DNA from: Sipunculus nudus
Taxonomy: Eukaryota; Annelida; Sipuncula; Golfingiida; Sipunculidae
Reading direction: 5' to 3'
DNA length: 64,000 nucleotides
Assembly: GCA_026874595.1 (NCBI GenBank)
Contig: CM049309.1
Span: 10,687,076 to 10,751,075 of the forward strand
The notes beneath the pieces were generated by a model. That model made no database searches. It worked only from the letters and a program-made list of their open reading frames with translations, and was not told where the DNA came from. Position 1 is the stretch's first letter; each line of letters starts with the position of its first letter. Position numbers and translations under genes: made by a program. Positions 25,462-39,926 of the stretch are shown one piece after another.

Positions 25462-26559
25462 CTGTGAATATGAACAAAACAGTACATTATCTCATGCACA
25501 ATAAAAACAGAATAAACCATTTATCACAATGGTTATGTTGTAATGTAAAATTGATATACACATTGAAGAGTGCCATTTATCTTCCTAACATCACATTCCA
25601 ATGTTCCGATGTAATTTATAATTAAACTCAGATGGCCCTGGCCAACAATGCTCAGCTGAAATGATTATTAAGTTACATTGCACATAACCAGTATACTTAT
25701 ATATATCCTAATATTCTGCTACATTAAATACTTAACTCCTTGTACTGACCAGCTAAAAGATTTTTTTCATATATTTTGCCCTATTTTTGAATATGCAAGG
25801 ATGAAGTTACAGAAAATATATCTGATTTATCATTTTACCACAGCAAGTGAATTATAAACTTGAGTACCAAATTTAATCAAATATAATTGCAAAATGACTG
25901 TAACACTCCTTATGCAGTGGTAAGGCTATATTTATTCCACAGCTCCTGCTTAACTGCAGATTACTTTGCTGGGTGCCACCACCAGGAGAGCAGGCACAAG
26001 GCTAGCATGTTCCAACCAATGAGAGTGGAGTATTACATTTTTCAAACTAGGTCAGACCCGCATTATCAAGCTCTATTGGTCAGAACATGCTTGGTCTTAA
26101 GTAAAATTCCCTGGTGGTCATACCAAGCTAACAGTGCAATAGAAAGCAGTATTTAAGTTAATGGAGTTAAAAAAACAATGTAGTTTTACTGCTGTGTAAG
26201 AAATTCATGTATACAACAGCAAATAATAAGCTAAACTCAACAACAAGCTTGCAAACAGCTGGGATAAAAAAAGGAGAAATTAAACATGTTTCAAATTTAG
26301 ATTTACATAAAATTTGACAGTTTTGCTTTGAGATAGGAAAGAAATTACTAAATAATAAGATGTAAACTGAGATCTAGATACATGAAAATGTTTTGTTAAT
26401 TTGAAAAAGGAACCTTCAAATTGATTAGAATAAACAGGAAAAAAGTTTTTTTTATTATTAGGCAATATGAACCAAGTTTGGATTATCTTTCAAGAGCTTC
26501 TTTACACAGGTTCTTTCTGCACAGGTTCATACAAATCCATCATATTCCTTGTATGTTAC

Positions 26560-26740
26560 TGTGGTGACACCACGAATAAGCTGGGTGACGTTTGACCTCA
26601 TTAAATATGAGTTGATTTTGCCTAGAACTGAGCTTGGGTGAGATAACCTATTGTTAAGTATTTATGATGAGTTTTGTGAAAATCCATCAAAACCCTGTTA
26701 TTCATCACAGCAATGCAAAAAGTTTCAGATTGATGGACCC
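26560..26740. repeat. Dispersed repeat shared with 53877-54010
   Basis: GACCTCATTAAATAT, TTTTGCC.AGAA.TGA.CT, GAGATAA.CTATTG and GAGTTTTGTGAAAATC occur in the same order in both places. Length and class unknown; non-coding. Confidence 0.55.
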
Positions 26741-28204
26741 TAGGTATCTCATATCACATCCCATCTAATATAAGCGTTTAAAAATGAAGATGCATGGGCA
26801 ATGTGTTCCTTTTTCAATTAGGACTAGTGCATTACAAGATGTTCACCAAATTCCTTAATAGTGGCAGAAACTCTGGAAATTAGGCCACAGAGCTAAGATC
26901 TAGACCATCAATATACAGCTACCCTCAAATGTTATAAAATATCTTTTTTAACCGTTATAAGGTTTACCTCTCAAAAGGAGTGTTTCTGTGACAATTATAC
27001 ACTAACATTAAAGCAAAGTAAAAGCAGTACAATATAAAAACATGAAATAACCCATGACCAAATTAAAAATGCTTGGTGACACACAGACAATGATGGATCA
27101 AACTATTACTACAAGAATCTTTAGCAAGCAAGCATTGGAAAATAAATTACTTAAGAATAAAACATCTCTTTTCAGATATTGTACATATATACAGATGTTT
27201 AATATACGATAAAAATTTTATATAAAGTACAATCAATCAAATGTGTTGGTGTTTGCAGATGTTGCAAAATATGTCAGTCAAATGTATTGTGTTTTCCAGG
27301 AGTAATTTCTGACTGAAACTAAACTGAATATCAAGGATTGGGCTACACTATAACAAACAATATTAAGCATACAGGCTAAAGATTACATATTCAATATATA
27401 CAGAGTCCTTTTCAAGTTATGTATCATATATAGACTGTCCTGTTTTGGAGTGAATATATATTGGCTCCTTCAGTTGTTAATGTACTGCATGGACAGATAT
27501 ATGTAAGCTTAATGAGAAGTTAACTTGAATGAAAAGTTTTTTTTTCCAGTAGAAGAAGCATTTAAGTTGGTATTTTAAGTCAGGTAGAATTGTTAAAACC
27601 CTCATCAAAACACCTCATATTAGTCATTCATCATACCTTTTAGACAAGGTAATATTATACCAGTTAAATAAAGCAAGTTAAATGAAGTAGTGAGTAAAAT
27701 TGACAAAATATATAAGTATTTGAAATTTAATTAATTGGAAAGGTGGGGTTGCTTAATTAATCACCAAGACACCATTAATTAGTATTTTATTATGAAATAT
27801 TTCACAGGTACAGGTTCCTGGGTTATTATAATTAAATTATTAATATGATGATCAGTGTGTGTATGGTTCTAAGAACAAGGATCATCCCAATCACCTTAAT
27901 GTTACTAAAGACAGTGAATATGAAGGTATATTAGGATGGCAACAAATACTCAGAAAAAAATACACAACAGAGTTACACAGGCAGGGGTTTAATTACACCA
28001 ATAAAAACCCATGCTATGACATGGAACAAACCTTGGAGAACCGCCAGTGCTGAAACAAAATCATTAATATTTATCAATCCGGAATCAATGTGATAAAAAA
28101 ATAATATATAAAGATAACATTTATTACCTTGGCTCCTATATTTAAGATTTATCACCTAAATGAAAGGCCTGTTTACCCTTCCATGAGCACTTGAATGTTA
28201 CAAT

Positions 28205-28226
28205 CACACACACACACACACACACA
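28205..28226. repeat. (AC)n microsatellite
   Basis: Eleven perfect AC units followed by a short AT tract. Confidence 0.95.
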
Positions 28227-28239
28227 TATATCATATGTA

Positions 28240-28400
28240 CAGTAAAACCTCACCTAATTACCAACTCTGTTTAGGGACCACCTAAAAACAAAGACTACTT
28301 TTTCAGTCCCAATTCTTTTTTGCTCCTTATATCAGACCCCACTTTGACAACCTTGAAAATGTGAAAACATCATTTCTAGGTCACATCATGTATAATTAGC
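28240..28400. repeat. Possible truncated MITE
   Basis: TACAGTAAAACCTCACCTAA followed by GGGACCACC resembles the ends of the MITE at 25100-25353, but the opposite inverted end is not seen. It follows an (AC)n tract. Confidence 0.3.
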
Positions 28401-29007
28401 TGTACTCATTTTTTATTAAATGGACACCAGGATACTTAGTTGTTACCGTAAAAGCCAAAAACAAAACATGTACAATGTCTTGTGAATACTACCTGACAGG
28501 GGTTCAAGGTACATTACATTTTGTTAAATAACATCAACATACTGACACAAGTGTTTCTCTATTTACAATTCCACTCATGACACAAACAAACATAAAACAT
28601 GTTGTATTTTAAGTTGTTTCTGTTGGTAGGTCAGAATAATCACCTGCTTGTTTATCATGATATTCATACAGTAAACAATAATACAATTAGGAGCTCACAG
28701 CTGACACAGTCAAATGAATGATAAGTACACTACCTGTATAACAAAGAATTGTATGTTCGTACAAAATTATGGCCATCCACATATAAAACTAGGACCAATA
28801 AAAAATGTTATGTCTGATGTTCCTGTATGTTAACTCTCAGGCCAGTGATGTTGAAATTTCACCTTTTTCATTTCTTAGCAAAAACTTAAACAGAAGACTA
28901 GCATTCAATCTTCAAACTCTAATTTATAAACCTCTATTGAAGTCGAGTCAAGAGAATAAATACCTTCATATGAAAAGAACTAACTTCTGACATAATCTAA
29001 TTACTTA

Positions 29008-29099
29008 TTCTATGACGAGTACCATATTTTCAGTGAACAGCAACAATAAAAAATTCTATGACAAGTACCATATTTTCAGTGAACAGCAACAATAAAAAG
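29008..29099. repeat. Tandem duplication, 46-bp unit
   Basis: Two copies of a 46-bp unit containing AGTACCATATTTTCAGTGAA at 29008 and 29054, differing at one or two positions, hence recent. Confidence 0.85.
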
Positions 29100-30982
29100 C
29101 CTGAGTTCCTTTTATTAGACACAATTATACTTTTGTAAGGACCAGTCTTTGGGGGACAGTCTTGCTTTATGGAAACAGCCTGCAGTCACATGATCTGTTG
29201 TCATGGCAACATGATATAACTCTTCCCCTAAGTAGATTTAAAACCTTCTGCTTTTTGGCTTGTTACTTGCATCAAGACCCTGGCACAGCTTTGCTTGTCT
29301 GTTCAAAACATTTCAAGAATGTTTTTTCTTTTTTTTTTAATTATAAAATGCACACTTGGATAATATATGGATATAGGATGGTAGTGTTCCCAGGTCAGAT
29401 TATAGGGAGGTAGCAGGGGATCAGGAGAATTTTTTCATCTTCTCCTACAAACAAAAATCAACTCAACATTTTGTTTGGCCATATCTGCATATGATTTGCA
29501 TTCAAATTATATTATACGAAGCCAGTTTACTTTAGTTTACAAGTAGTACTAAGGTTTGCATCCACACTGAAGTTTGCTTTTCAAAAGCATGAATCAGTTT
29601 ACTCATTAAAACTTGAGTTTGCTGTCTGCACTTGGTTGTTCATATCCAATTTACTGTGCTGCAAAAAGTGACATTCCATTGGAAAACTTGGTCAAATGAT
29701 AACAAAACTCCTCTTGCAGACAAGATATGGATTTGTGTGTACACACTAGGAACCTGTTTACTGTTATCTAGGCTAGGTAAACGAAACTACTGTAAACTGT
29801 CTTTCATGCAAACTACAGTAAACTGAATTGATGCAGATAAGTGGCCTAGTGCAGATAGAGTAAACTGATTCATGATCTGGATTATTTGCTAGTGCAGATA
29901 CACAGCCTTGTTTGGAGTAAAAATTACTGTAGACTGACTTGTCAGTGGTCAAAGGAGAGCTGATACAATGAAATCTGCAACTTAGTTACCAAAACATACA
30001 TTAATTTATAAGGAAAACAAAATTACAAGTCATTAATCTCAGCTGGTATAAAACAAATCTTTTAAAGTGGTATAAAAGAACTGAGTCTATTTCCCAGAGT
30101 CCTTGTACTGTTAGCAAATTAACTGTCCCTTGTAAGTTGTATTATTCATTGACTATTTTCCTTAGATTCACAGTAATAATAACACAAAAGAAACACTTCT
30201 AATTAATTTTATGCTGAGCAGCATGCAAACCTGTCTCTGTTAAAGGGATTATATGTTATATTTGTTTTTCCTGGGGCAACAGAACATTGAGAGGCTGAAC
30301 TGTGCCACGTTTTCCATCAAGACAGACAATTCAATAATGTACAGTACATACATTTCAATTTAAGGCTGCTTTCCTGGTTTCAAGTTACACATGCACACAT
30401 ATTTGCCATAGCAGATCTTAAAGCTTCAACCTAAATGACCCAAACAACAGCCAACCTCTTCTGTACCTAAGACCGTGTTTACACATCACACAAATGAGGT
30501 CACCAAAGGTCACTACGACACAGATTTCTCCTTATATTCATGACCTCTGTGTTTAACCAGTGACAAATCCCTGGAGCCTTCCTCAACCCCAAGCAGGAAG
30601 CATATCATAACATAAGCAGTTTCCTATTTGGCATACTTGATTATAACCATAGTAACTAATATTATGCTGAGTGCATGAGCTGTACAGTAGCCTTGTAGCT
30701 GTCAGAGAGCTTTAATTTGGATCATAATTATAATTGGTCCTTCTCCTGGGAGAAAGCTGAGAAACAACCCTCAGAGAGAAAGTAGGCCTGCCTCTGCCAA
30801 TAGAAAAAGTATTCCAGAACTCTTCCTAACATGGAGACCCACCTCTCAAACATATATGTTTGAAACCTATCAAAGTTTTTGACACACCTTTTACACAGAT
30901 GACAAGTTAATACAGTTGCTGCAAAGATACACCAGTGAATTGATTATAAATATGCTAAAACAAATATACCAGCATCAACAGC

Positions 30983-31412
30983 AGGGCTCAACATTAACTT
31001 TTGAAAGTGCTTGCCCTTAATGGGCAAGTAACATCTAGCTTTTACTTACCCGACATGAACTTTTACTTGTCATAAAAAATCAGTGATCACAGCAACAAAC
31101 AGAAAACATGTTCCACATGGTTAATTATTTTGCAACAATAAACATGTTCTTATGTTTCTTTTGTTAATAATATTTTTCTTTAGAATTTGCATGGAAAAAT
31201 ATGCAGGTATTTTAGAAGTACAATATGATTTTATTTCTCCAAGAAAGAAAATGTCTGACCATCAGTTCAGATTCAGGCCTTTGTGTAAAGGTCTATGTTG
31301 AACCCATTTATCCAGTCGAGCAAGTAGGTGTCCACTCTTGGTTGCCCTACCACCATTTTTTTCATTTTTTACTTGCCCCAGGCAAGTGGTTAACCTCAAA
31401 TGTCAAGCCTTG
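30983..31412 (+). mobile_element. 430-bp dispersed element, plus copy
   Basis: Begins AGGGCTCAACATTAACTTTT and ends GTTAACCTCAAATGTCAAGC then CTTG, so the edges are a weak inverted repeat. Rich in CTTGCCC/GGGCAAG motifs that pair internally. The same sequence is found inverted at 11402-11839. A MITE-like or SINE-like nature cannot be decided; no coding sequence. Confidence 0.65.
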
Positions 31413-32877
31413 ATCAGCTATGCCTATATCAATACACTGATGATATTTGTCAATATTTGATAGGTCTTGTATGACAAAATCTTGTTTGTCAGAAATGAAT
31501 CAAATAAATCTTATTAGCTAACTGTAAGGAAATCATTTTTTTTTTTTATGGGATGGAAAAATAATCTCATAAGCTTTGAATTTTTTTTCTAATGCTCATA
31601 ATCGAAAGAGAAAATTGGCTTGGAATCTAAACTAAAATAAATTTAAGTCTCCTAACTAGGGATGATATTTCATATTTATTAAAATATATCAACTGATCAG
31701 TAGGAGATATCTTAATTATACAACCACAAGTGATCTGACAAGTTCTGACAAACAGAACGGAGCCATCATATAACCTCCTCTTAATAGAAATAGCCAGCCA
31801 TTCAAACTCAACAAGAGAACTCAATTTCTATTACCTTTAGTTCAGAGTTCTGAATTTTAAATGAAGACTTCTGGCTAATTCTTGTTCAATACATACTCTT
31901 CTTGATTTCAAGAAGACTGTTATAAACAAAATCATTAAAGTGTTGTTACAGATTTGTCTCCATCCTCATTCTACAGACAGGGCCACCTACAAGACAAGCT
32001 TAACATACATACCAATTGAACTGACACTGAAACATCAGAATTGTGACTGGTAAAAAGATAATTGGAGTAACATGCTTGGTTCAGGGTAAACTAATAAGTC
32101 TGTTGCTCATGGACACAAAGCCCCAGAGGAACACTGATGTTAAGAGATACTTCTACATCTGGTTTCGTGGATTGCCTAAAGGTACACCTGCTTCAGACAT
32201 CTCTATATTAAAGTCAGCTAATCACCTACCTTTTCTGTAAAATATACACAATTTCTTGTTCACTCTCCATACATGTTAATAAAATGTAGGTAAGAACTGT
32301 TAAAAAAGTTCTTATAACACCTCTGTATTGGCTGTATGGGGTTGTTTAAAAACAAGCTGTAAGTACACACAACAATGCCAGGGTTCAATCTGGGCTCGAG
32401 GATGAAACATGAAAGCACCCAAATGACAGTGTCCAGGCAAAAAGTTATCTTTGGAGAGTCTGGTGCCAAGGGGACAGGTATCAGCAAAGTTTAAAGCGGA
32501 ATAACACTTTTGCTTGACCATGCACAAATCCTCAAATTAAAGATGGATGAATCTGCCCTTCAATTGGTTATATCGTTTTGAGATCAGCCAATCAGATGAG
32601 AATAACTTATTCCCCAACAATGATGTTTTATTTTAAACATGCAGGGCCACTGACAATTATAAATTCTGACATGAAATTCCAGTCAAATTCTTGTCAAATG
32701 TCACACTTTCTATTAGATGATCAGGTATTGTCAACATATCGATACATGGTCAAGTCACATTGTAATGGAAATATATATGACTGTATCACAATTAATGCAT
32801 CAGTGAACTGGAGAATCTTTACAGCCAGAATATCCACACACATAAACTAGAATACGGGTAGTCAACAAGCAACTACG

Positions 32878-34020
32878 TGTATCCGCCTAAATCAGAGTGG
32901 AACGGGTGAAGTGAGGCATGGATTGAGTGGCAAGGGGAAATAGAGTGAAGTGTTGCATATTAGCATGGATGTCTGCAGCCAAATTGTGTATGTAGGTTGC
33001 GCCACCTACCACAAAATCCAGAAAGCCGTCCAAGTTGTATGCATATGCAAAATGTAAGTCAGATAAGTCAAACCACTACATGTATATGAGTGATTTTTGC
33101 CCTTGGCAGACAAACAGATGGACGCTGTGCAAAAATGGTTGCAGGTGGCGCCACCAGTTTTGTGTATGATAAAGAGCTATGTGAGAACTATACCATGCAA
33201 ACCTTTGGCCCAATAGGTCCAACCGTTCCCAAGATATGAGCTTGGATATCTGCTGCATAAACTAGAATGTAGGTGGCACCACCTGTCATAAAATCAAGAG
33301 AGCTGTCGGGAATGTATCAACCTGCAAAATTTAAGGCAGATATGTCAAACCACTGCCGAGATATGAGTGATTTTATCCCATGGCAGACAAATAAACGGGA
33401 GCTGTGCAAAAATGGCTGCAGGATGCCCCACCAGTTTTGCGTATGATAAAGAGCTATGTTAGATCTATACACATGCAAAATTTTGGCCCAATTTTTCAAA
33501 CGGTTCCCAAGATATGAGCTTGGATGTCTGCAGCGTAAACGTGAATGTAGGTGGCGCCACCTGTCATAAAATCAGAAAAGCTATCCAGGATGTATACGCA
33601 TGCCGAATTTCAGGTGAATTAGTCAAACCACTGCAGAGATATGAGTGATTTTAACTCAAGGCAGACTACAGATGGACACTGTGCAAACATGGTTGCAGGT
33701 GGTGCCACCATTTTTTGTGTATGTTATAAAGCTCTCCAAGGGCTACATTTAGGCAAAATAAATTTCCTGATCGGTCAAACAGTTCCCGAGATATGTTGGT
33801 TTATGTGTGGAAACAGACACACAAACAGACTCAGAGCGCAGAGGAAAGGTCAGAGGTCAAAACAAAATTGGGGCGCGGCAGTTCACATGTGACCCGAACA
33901 TAATCCCGGGTTTCATAAAATTCTGCCCAGCGGTTACGGAGGAGTTATCCGGACACCTACACGCCGGCGGCGGTGGGCTGAAAACATAGTATCCGCAAAA
34001 CTCTGTTTTGGCGGATACAA
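32878..34020. mobile_element. Tandem-repeat element with TGTATCCGCC inverted ends
   Basis: The left end is TGTATCCGCCTAAATCAGAG; the right end, reverse-complemented, is TTGTATCCGCCAAAACAGAG, giving imperfect inverted ends of about 20 bp. The right end also folds on itself (GTATCCGC and GCGGATAC flanking an ACAGAGT-like core). Inside are about three units of about 278 bp marked by GGTGGCGCCACCTGTCATAA (33272 variant, 33551) and by GCCACCAGTTTTG.GTATGAT (33148, 33430). A CAGACACACAAACAGACTC tract near 33812 takes the place of the usual microsatellite. No coding potential recognised. Confidence 0.72.
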
Positions 34021-35586
34021 TTATTTTTATGAGGACAAATGGTCAGTTTTTGGACTATGCAACTAAAGCCATGTTTGATGAAACAGTTTAAATCCCTATA
34101 GCACTTTTTCAATTAGTTTGTTGCTGATTGGAGGGGGGGCGGGGGGTTGTGATAAGAAAGATCAAGTGCAGCTGTGTATCCTCAACAAATATTGCATTAA
34201 TTGTCACATGCAAGATTTGAATATTAGTGGGATTCAGCCCCCATTCCACATGATGCTCCACCCTGCTATATATTGATATAACTGAGGAACACAGGGACAT
34301 GGGAACACAGCTACCAGGGATCATAAGTTTGACCCCATATAACTGCACTAATAATTAGTGTGATTATGGTAATGTCAATCCATCCAGTATAAATCAATCA
34401 GAAAGCCAGCTGGAACAAAGACAACAATGAACAACCAGTAAAATTATATTTGTGCCAGTAATCCTGAGGGCTAACATGAGGACTGGGTTTTCACTTGCAG
34501 TCACCTGAACTTAGTTGATTTTTTTTTCACAAAATAAACACAGGCATCAATCATAGAACAATGCTGAGCTCCTAGAATTTTTAATTCAACTGACAGCAAA
34601 TATTAGGAGCACTAAGACAAGATTATATAACAGGACCAAAAGGACAATTTGATGTAAGAAACTTGTTCTGCTTCTCGTCTGACAGATATTCTTGTCTTTT
34701 ACAAGCACTGGTAATTTAAGAGAAACTGCCCAGCTTCAGGCTTTTCACACAGACATGACCTCCAGCCAGCTGAGTCATTCAACAAAATGTCTGGCTGGGG
34801 TTGTAGTGTAGTGAGTCATCTGCCATATAACTGAAATCATGACACTTAAAGATTATAAAGAAGCCTGTTTAATATATGTGTATTACCAGGTACCCATATG
34901 GCTATCTAGAAGCACTTTCTCAAGTCCACTACAAGTGTTCATTATTAATTCCACTGATTTCAGGTTATGAACGACTGTGTTTTATGTTATATATGTTGGT
35001 TTATATAACACAAGTTTTACTTGTATACTCTCATGGGGATTCTCATCCCCCCCTATGTAATGATATTTATCTGTAAAAGAATAATCTAATCCTCTAATCT
35101 TGAAACCTGATGCCACTGTTTATTTTGCACAAACCCTTTATACATGGGTGGTTCCCACACATATTAATTGTCTGTTCCCACATTGAATGAAAAAGGAGAA
35201 GGGTTCGGCTTTGGATTAGCATCCCCACCAATATAAAAAAAAGTCCTAAAAAGCACTGACATGACACACTGGTGCATGGCATATGCAAACTGAAAAGCAT
35301 AATTGAAAGCAGTGACTCATTTAGTCACAGGAACCTATATATAATATTGTAACATTCCTAACATAAGTCGCATCCTTATTACAAGTCACACCCTGAATTT
35401 TAGGTTCCACCAGGGGAATAGTCATTCAAGTTTAGATTCATGGAAAGTCCATAAGATAAGTTGCACCCAGACTCCTGATGTGTCCCAACCACCTGATACA
35501 GATGGAATTTAAGTATCACTGCTTCCTTCAGTGCCACAGGAGTGCTAATGTGCATTTTCATAAACTAGATATACCATTTGAACTAG

Positions 35587-37156
35587 TGGCCCATGGACCA
35601 TGACGCTCAGCTGAATTCAAGGATTGTTGAATTCGATTACAAGATGGAGAGATCCATGATCCATATACATGCTAACTTTCAGCTCAATACATTGAGCCAC
35701 TCCTGGGATATCGGCTGTTATCTAAAGGACACCCAGATTCAGACTGCCCAGAAAGGATTGCAGGGGGTGCCACCTGTCTTTGTTATGCACAACTACATAG
35801 GTGACAGAACAATTATGCCGGGTTACGGAAGATCAGTCAAAGGGTCTCAGAGGAGTTCTCCAGAAACAAACACCGTTTTTGTATCATATTTTTAATTATT
35901 TCGGGGGTACTTATGAGCCCCATAGCTCGAAGGATATGGGTAACAGAGACCTAATTTCAGGTTTTCAATGAGATTTTTCATGGACCTCCCTGGATATTAA
36001 GTTTGAAGATTCCAGGTCCAGTGGTTACGATTTGTGCCCTGTTAACAGATGACAGTTTCATTGCAGGTCTGAAAAAAAGAGAGAAAATTCGTAAAAAAAA
36101 TTGGAAAAAAATACAGGTGGTGCCACCAGTCTGCAGGAAGTGATGGAACATCCCATAATCAATATTCATGCAAAGAATCATGGTGATCAATGCAGTAGTT
36201 ATTCTGATACTTGAGCTTTTGTATCAAATTTTGAATTATTCCTGGGGGTACTTCAGAGCCCCAGAGCTCGAAGGATATGGGTAACAGAGACTTAATTTCA
36301 GGTTTTCAAGGAGATTTTTCATGGCCCTCCCTGCATGTCAAGAGAGAAGATTCTAGGTCCAGTCATTATGATTTGTGCCCTGTTAACAGATGACTACATC
36401 TTAAGGTCTCAAAAATAGAGAAAAACATTTGTAATAATAGAAAAAATACAGGTGGCGCCACCAGACTGCAGAAACTGATGAAACATTCCATGATCAATAT
36501 CTATGCAAAGAATCATGGTGATTAATACAATAGTTGTTCAGATACTTGAGCTTTTGTATTAAATTTTCCAATATTCTGGGGGGTACTTCAGAACCCCATA
36601 GCTCAGAGGTTATGGCTAACAGAGACCTAATTTCAGGTTTCCACAGAGACTTTTCATGCGCCTCCCCACAGGTCAAGTGAGAAGATTCTAGGTCCAGTCG
36701 TTACGATTTGTGCATTGCTAACAGATGACCACATCTTAAGAGGTCTCAAAAATAGAATAAAAAATTCGTAAAAATCGATAAAAATACAGGTGGCGCCACC
36801 AGACTGCAGAAACTGATGAAACACTCCATGATCAATATCCATGCAAAAAATCATGGTGCTCACTGCATTAGTTGTTCAGATAATTGAGCTTTTGTATCAA
36901 ATTTTCCATTATTCTGGGGGGTACTTCGGAGCCCCATAGCTCGAAGAATATGGGTAACAGAGACCTAATTTCAGGTTTCCAAGGAGATTTTTTATGAACC
37001 TCCCAGGATTTCAAGTTACAAGATTCTAGGTCCAGAAGTTACAGTTTGTGCCCTGTTAACTGATGGACGGCCGGACGGCCGGACAGCCAGACGGCCGGAC
37101 GGACAACAGACAAAGAGTGATGCTATAGTTCAGATGACTTACAGTCAGCTGAGCTA
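35587..37156 (+). mobile_element. AGCTCAGCTGA-end element with about 336-bp tandem repeats, plus orientation
   Basis: The left end is GGCCCATGGACCATGACGCT then CAGCTGA; the right end is a GGACGGCC-type microsatellite (37063-37102) followed by TTACAGTCAGCTGAGCTAA. Inside are three to four copies of a unit of about 336 bp, each with GGGTAACAGAGACCTAATTT, TTCTAGGTCCAG and the palindrome GGTGGCGCCACC (36451, 36789; GGTGGTGCCACC at 36117). The same family lies inverted at 9735-10924. Confidence 0.8.
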
Positions 37157-38317
37157 AAAATAAATTAAACAGTTTAAATACAGTGAATATATATAAGAAA
37201 TTACAGTATCATCACATATAGTCAAATTCCCATTGTAAGATAAGATTTATATATAAAGCGCTTGAGTCTGAGGACAATCTGGGTTTAGGCCAAAACGGAT
37301 AAAAAATGCTTTGGAAGGCTGTGTGAATGCTCAATTCACATTCAAAACATTTTGAAACCATTTTACATATGCGGTGTGAAGGTATTAGTGGAGTGAGAAA
37401 CAAAGTATGAGCATTTGTACAGCCACAAAAATCAGGTATTCATCATTATGACATTTACAAACATCATGAGTTTAAAATTTCAACAATACGAAGTTTAACA
37501 CCTGCATATCATTCAGTGGTGAGTCGCATCACATGATTAACACAATCAGCTTACATGAGGTTTACAAATAAATATGAGCCATATCAATTTTTTATCTTTC
37601 TAGTCAGGTGTTTTTCTCCAGTTTTTGATGTATTAATGAATTTCATAACCTTCTTTCACATAGGACAAAGCGACTGACTTTTTATGAGATAACTGTTATT
37701 TCAGCTGCAGGACCAGACAGCACACAGCAATTTATGTTACAAGATTTGATTGCTATGTTATCTGTAAAATATACACATGAGGCAGTGAGAGATTAAACTG
37801 GTACCAATAACGACACATAAAATTCACGTTCAAAAGAAGCTTTATCACAAGTTTCAACTTCAATTGAATAGGCTCCCCGAAATAAATATCTAAAAACAAT
37901 AAAATGCAATTTATACTACAGCCTGGAAACTAATTTCCTTAAAATTATTTTGAAAAGTATGTCTGTCTGTTATGTGTTTGAGCTGATATTGCTATAAAAG
38001 CTCCCTCTGTTGGTGTTTATGACCCATCAACCTGCATTTGTCAGAAGTTATCCGCAAGCCACGCTGTGTTGAGTGGAGACCATCAGGGATTTTTTTGCTG
38101 ATTCAGCAGAATGTTGCATCATCCATCATAACAGTACCTACGTGATCCATCACTGTTTCTAGGACAATTGATGCCTGGGGCAATATAACCAAAACATCAC
38201 TGAGCACTTAGGGATATATTTGTAACCTGTATTTTCCACCATTTTAGGATCAGCTGAAGCTAGAGCATTATGCTTCAACATGAAAATCTGGCAACCAATT
38301 GTATACATTATAATAAA

Positions 38318-38318
<1 letters not shown>

Positions 38319-38355
<37 letters not shown>

Positions 38356-38374
38356 ACTATCTATCAATTGTTTA
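38319..38374. repeat. (ATCT)n microsatellite
   Basis: About twelve ATCT units with one ATCTA-A change near the end. Confidence 0.95.
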
Positions 38375-39926
38375 TGCACAATCCTATTAAATTAAAGATT
38401 AAAGAATATTTTGATATTCAATATTTTTCAATTAAAAATGGCCAGGAAATTAAGAAGATTGTCTTTAGAACAAGTCAAAGCAATTTTTTGCGTTAATATT
38501 TCCATAGAAACAAATATCATCAAATATAAGATGAATTACAGTGAGACACCTAAGAAAAATAGTCCTAACATTTATTAATTCTAGAGTCTCTAACCTTAAC
38601 ACAGAAACCTGGGGATAAAAAAAAATATTGACAATGTCATCACAGTCAAGTGACAACATCAATGAATCTTCTATTTTTTCTTATCTTTGTTTGTTTTACT
38701 TACGGGGTATGCACCAACAAAGAGAATTAAACAATTTTTTTTTTCAGTTTGATTACATTTTATCATACTTATGCAGGTGCTATAAGCTGGTTTAGTCAAA
38801 CTGGAAGTCAGAAAAAATGTCTAAAGACAACATACCCCTCATGAAACAAAGAACCAAATTTCCCTAGAAAGGCAGAGATACACAAATTTCCATATTTCTG
38901 AATGATATTAATGGGGCTGACATTTTTTAAACCAAACTGCTAACGCTGTCTAACAACCATCCATAGATTTTTTTACAGTTCAGAAAAAATTACATAATTT
39001 TATCCATCAGCTCTCTGTCGTCTGCTCTGGCATGTTTACTTCCCTCCAAATTATACTACTTGGCATTTCTGCCTCTGAAACAGAAGATCAGCTTGATAAA
39101 TGGATGAGAGAGAAATGTCTCCATCCAATGTTTATATATCTGATTATAATCTCCATTCATATGCACCACCAGGAATATCAAAATATAATCTCCATACAGA
39201 AGCACTACCAGGAAAGCCCTACTGACATATAAACTCTCTGCAGAGCCTAATACTCTCCGATCATACTCCGCAAAGTCTATTCGAGCATGCCCCAGGTCAG
39301 TCAATCGATAAAGAGTGGTGACTTTGAGTCATTAGTTTTCTGTATGAACCAGTTATGCCTCCTGTAGATCAATAGACTGGCAACAACAAACAAAACGCCC
39401 TCCGTGAACTTGTATCTCCCAAGATAAGCACTGTCTGTATATAAAACCACCATACATCTTATCTAATTATATAATGCAATTACATATAGAAGTTGTCTCT
39501 AGTACTGATATCAAAATAAAACACGACTAGGCAAAAAATTGATATGTTATTTTCTCATGAGATCACATTATGATGATACAAATACATAAACTACATTTTT
39601 TCACATAATGGGCAACACATATGAAGTCATATTTTCCAAGTGCTTAATGAATTCTGCAAATAAGGATTGCTCATAATGGCATAAACATTCTGAGCACATG
39701 ACAGGTTCAAATTTCATTTCTAAGTTCAAAATAGCAACTGTGCCATAGTGCCTTGGTAATTTTTATACAAATTTTATAAAACAACTGAACAAGGTGTCAA
39801 TATTCAAGTGACAGCGCAAATAAAAACTATGGAATACATGTTTAGTAATCACAAAGCAACAGTACATACAAGGTACAAATAAAGTGTCATCCACATGTCA
39901 AATGAGTATCAAAAAGAGTACAAATA

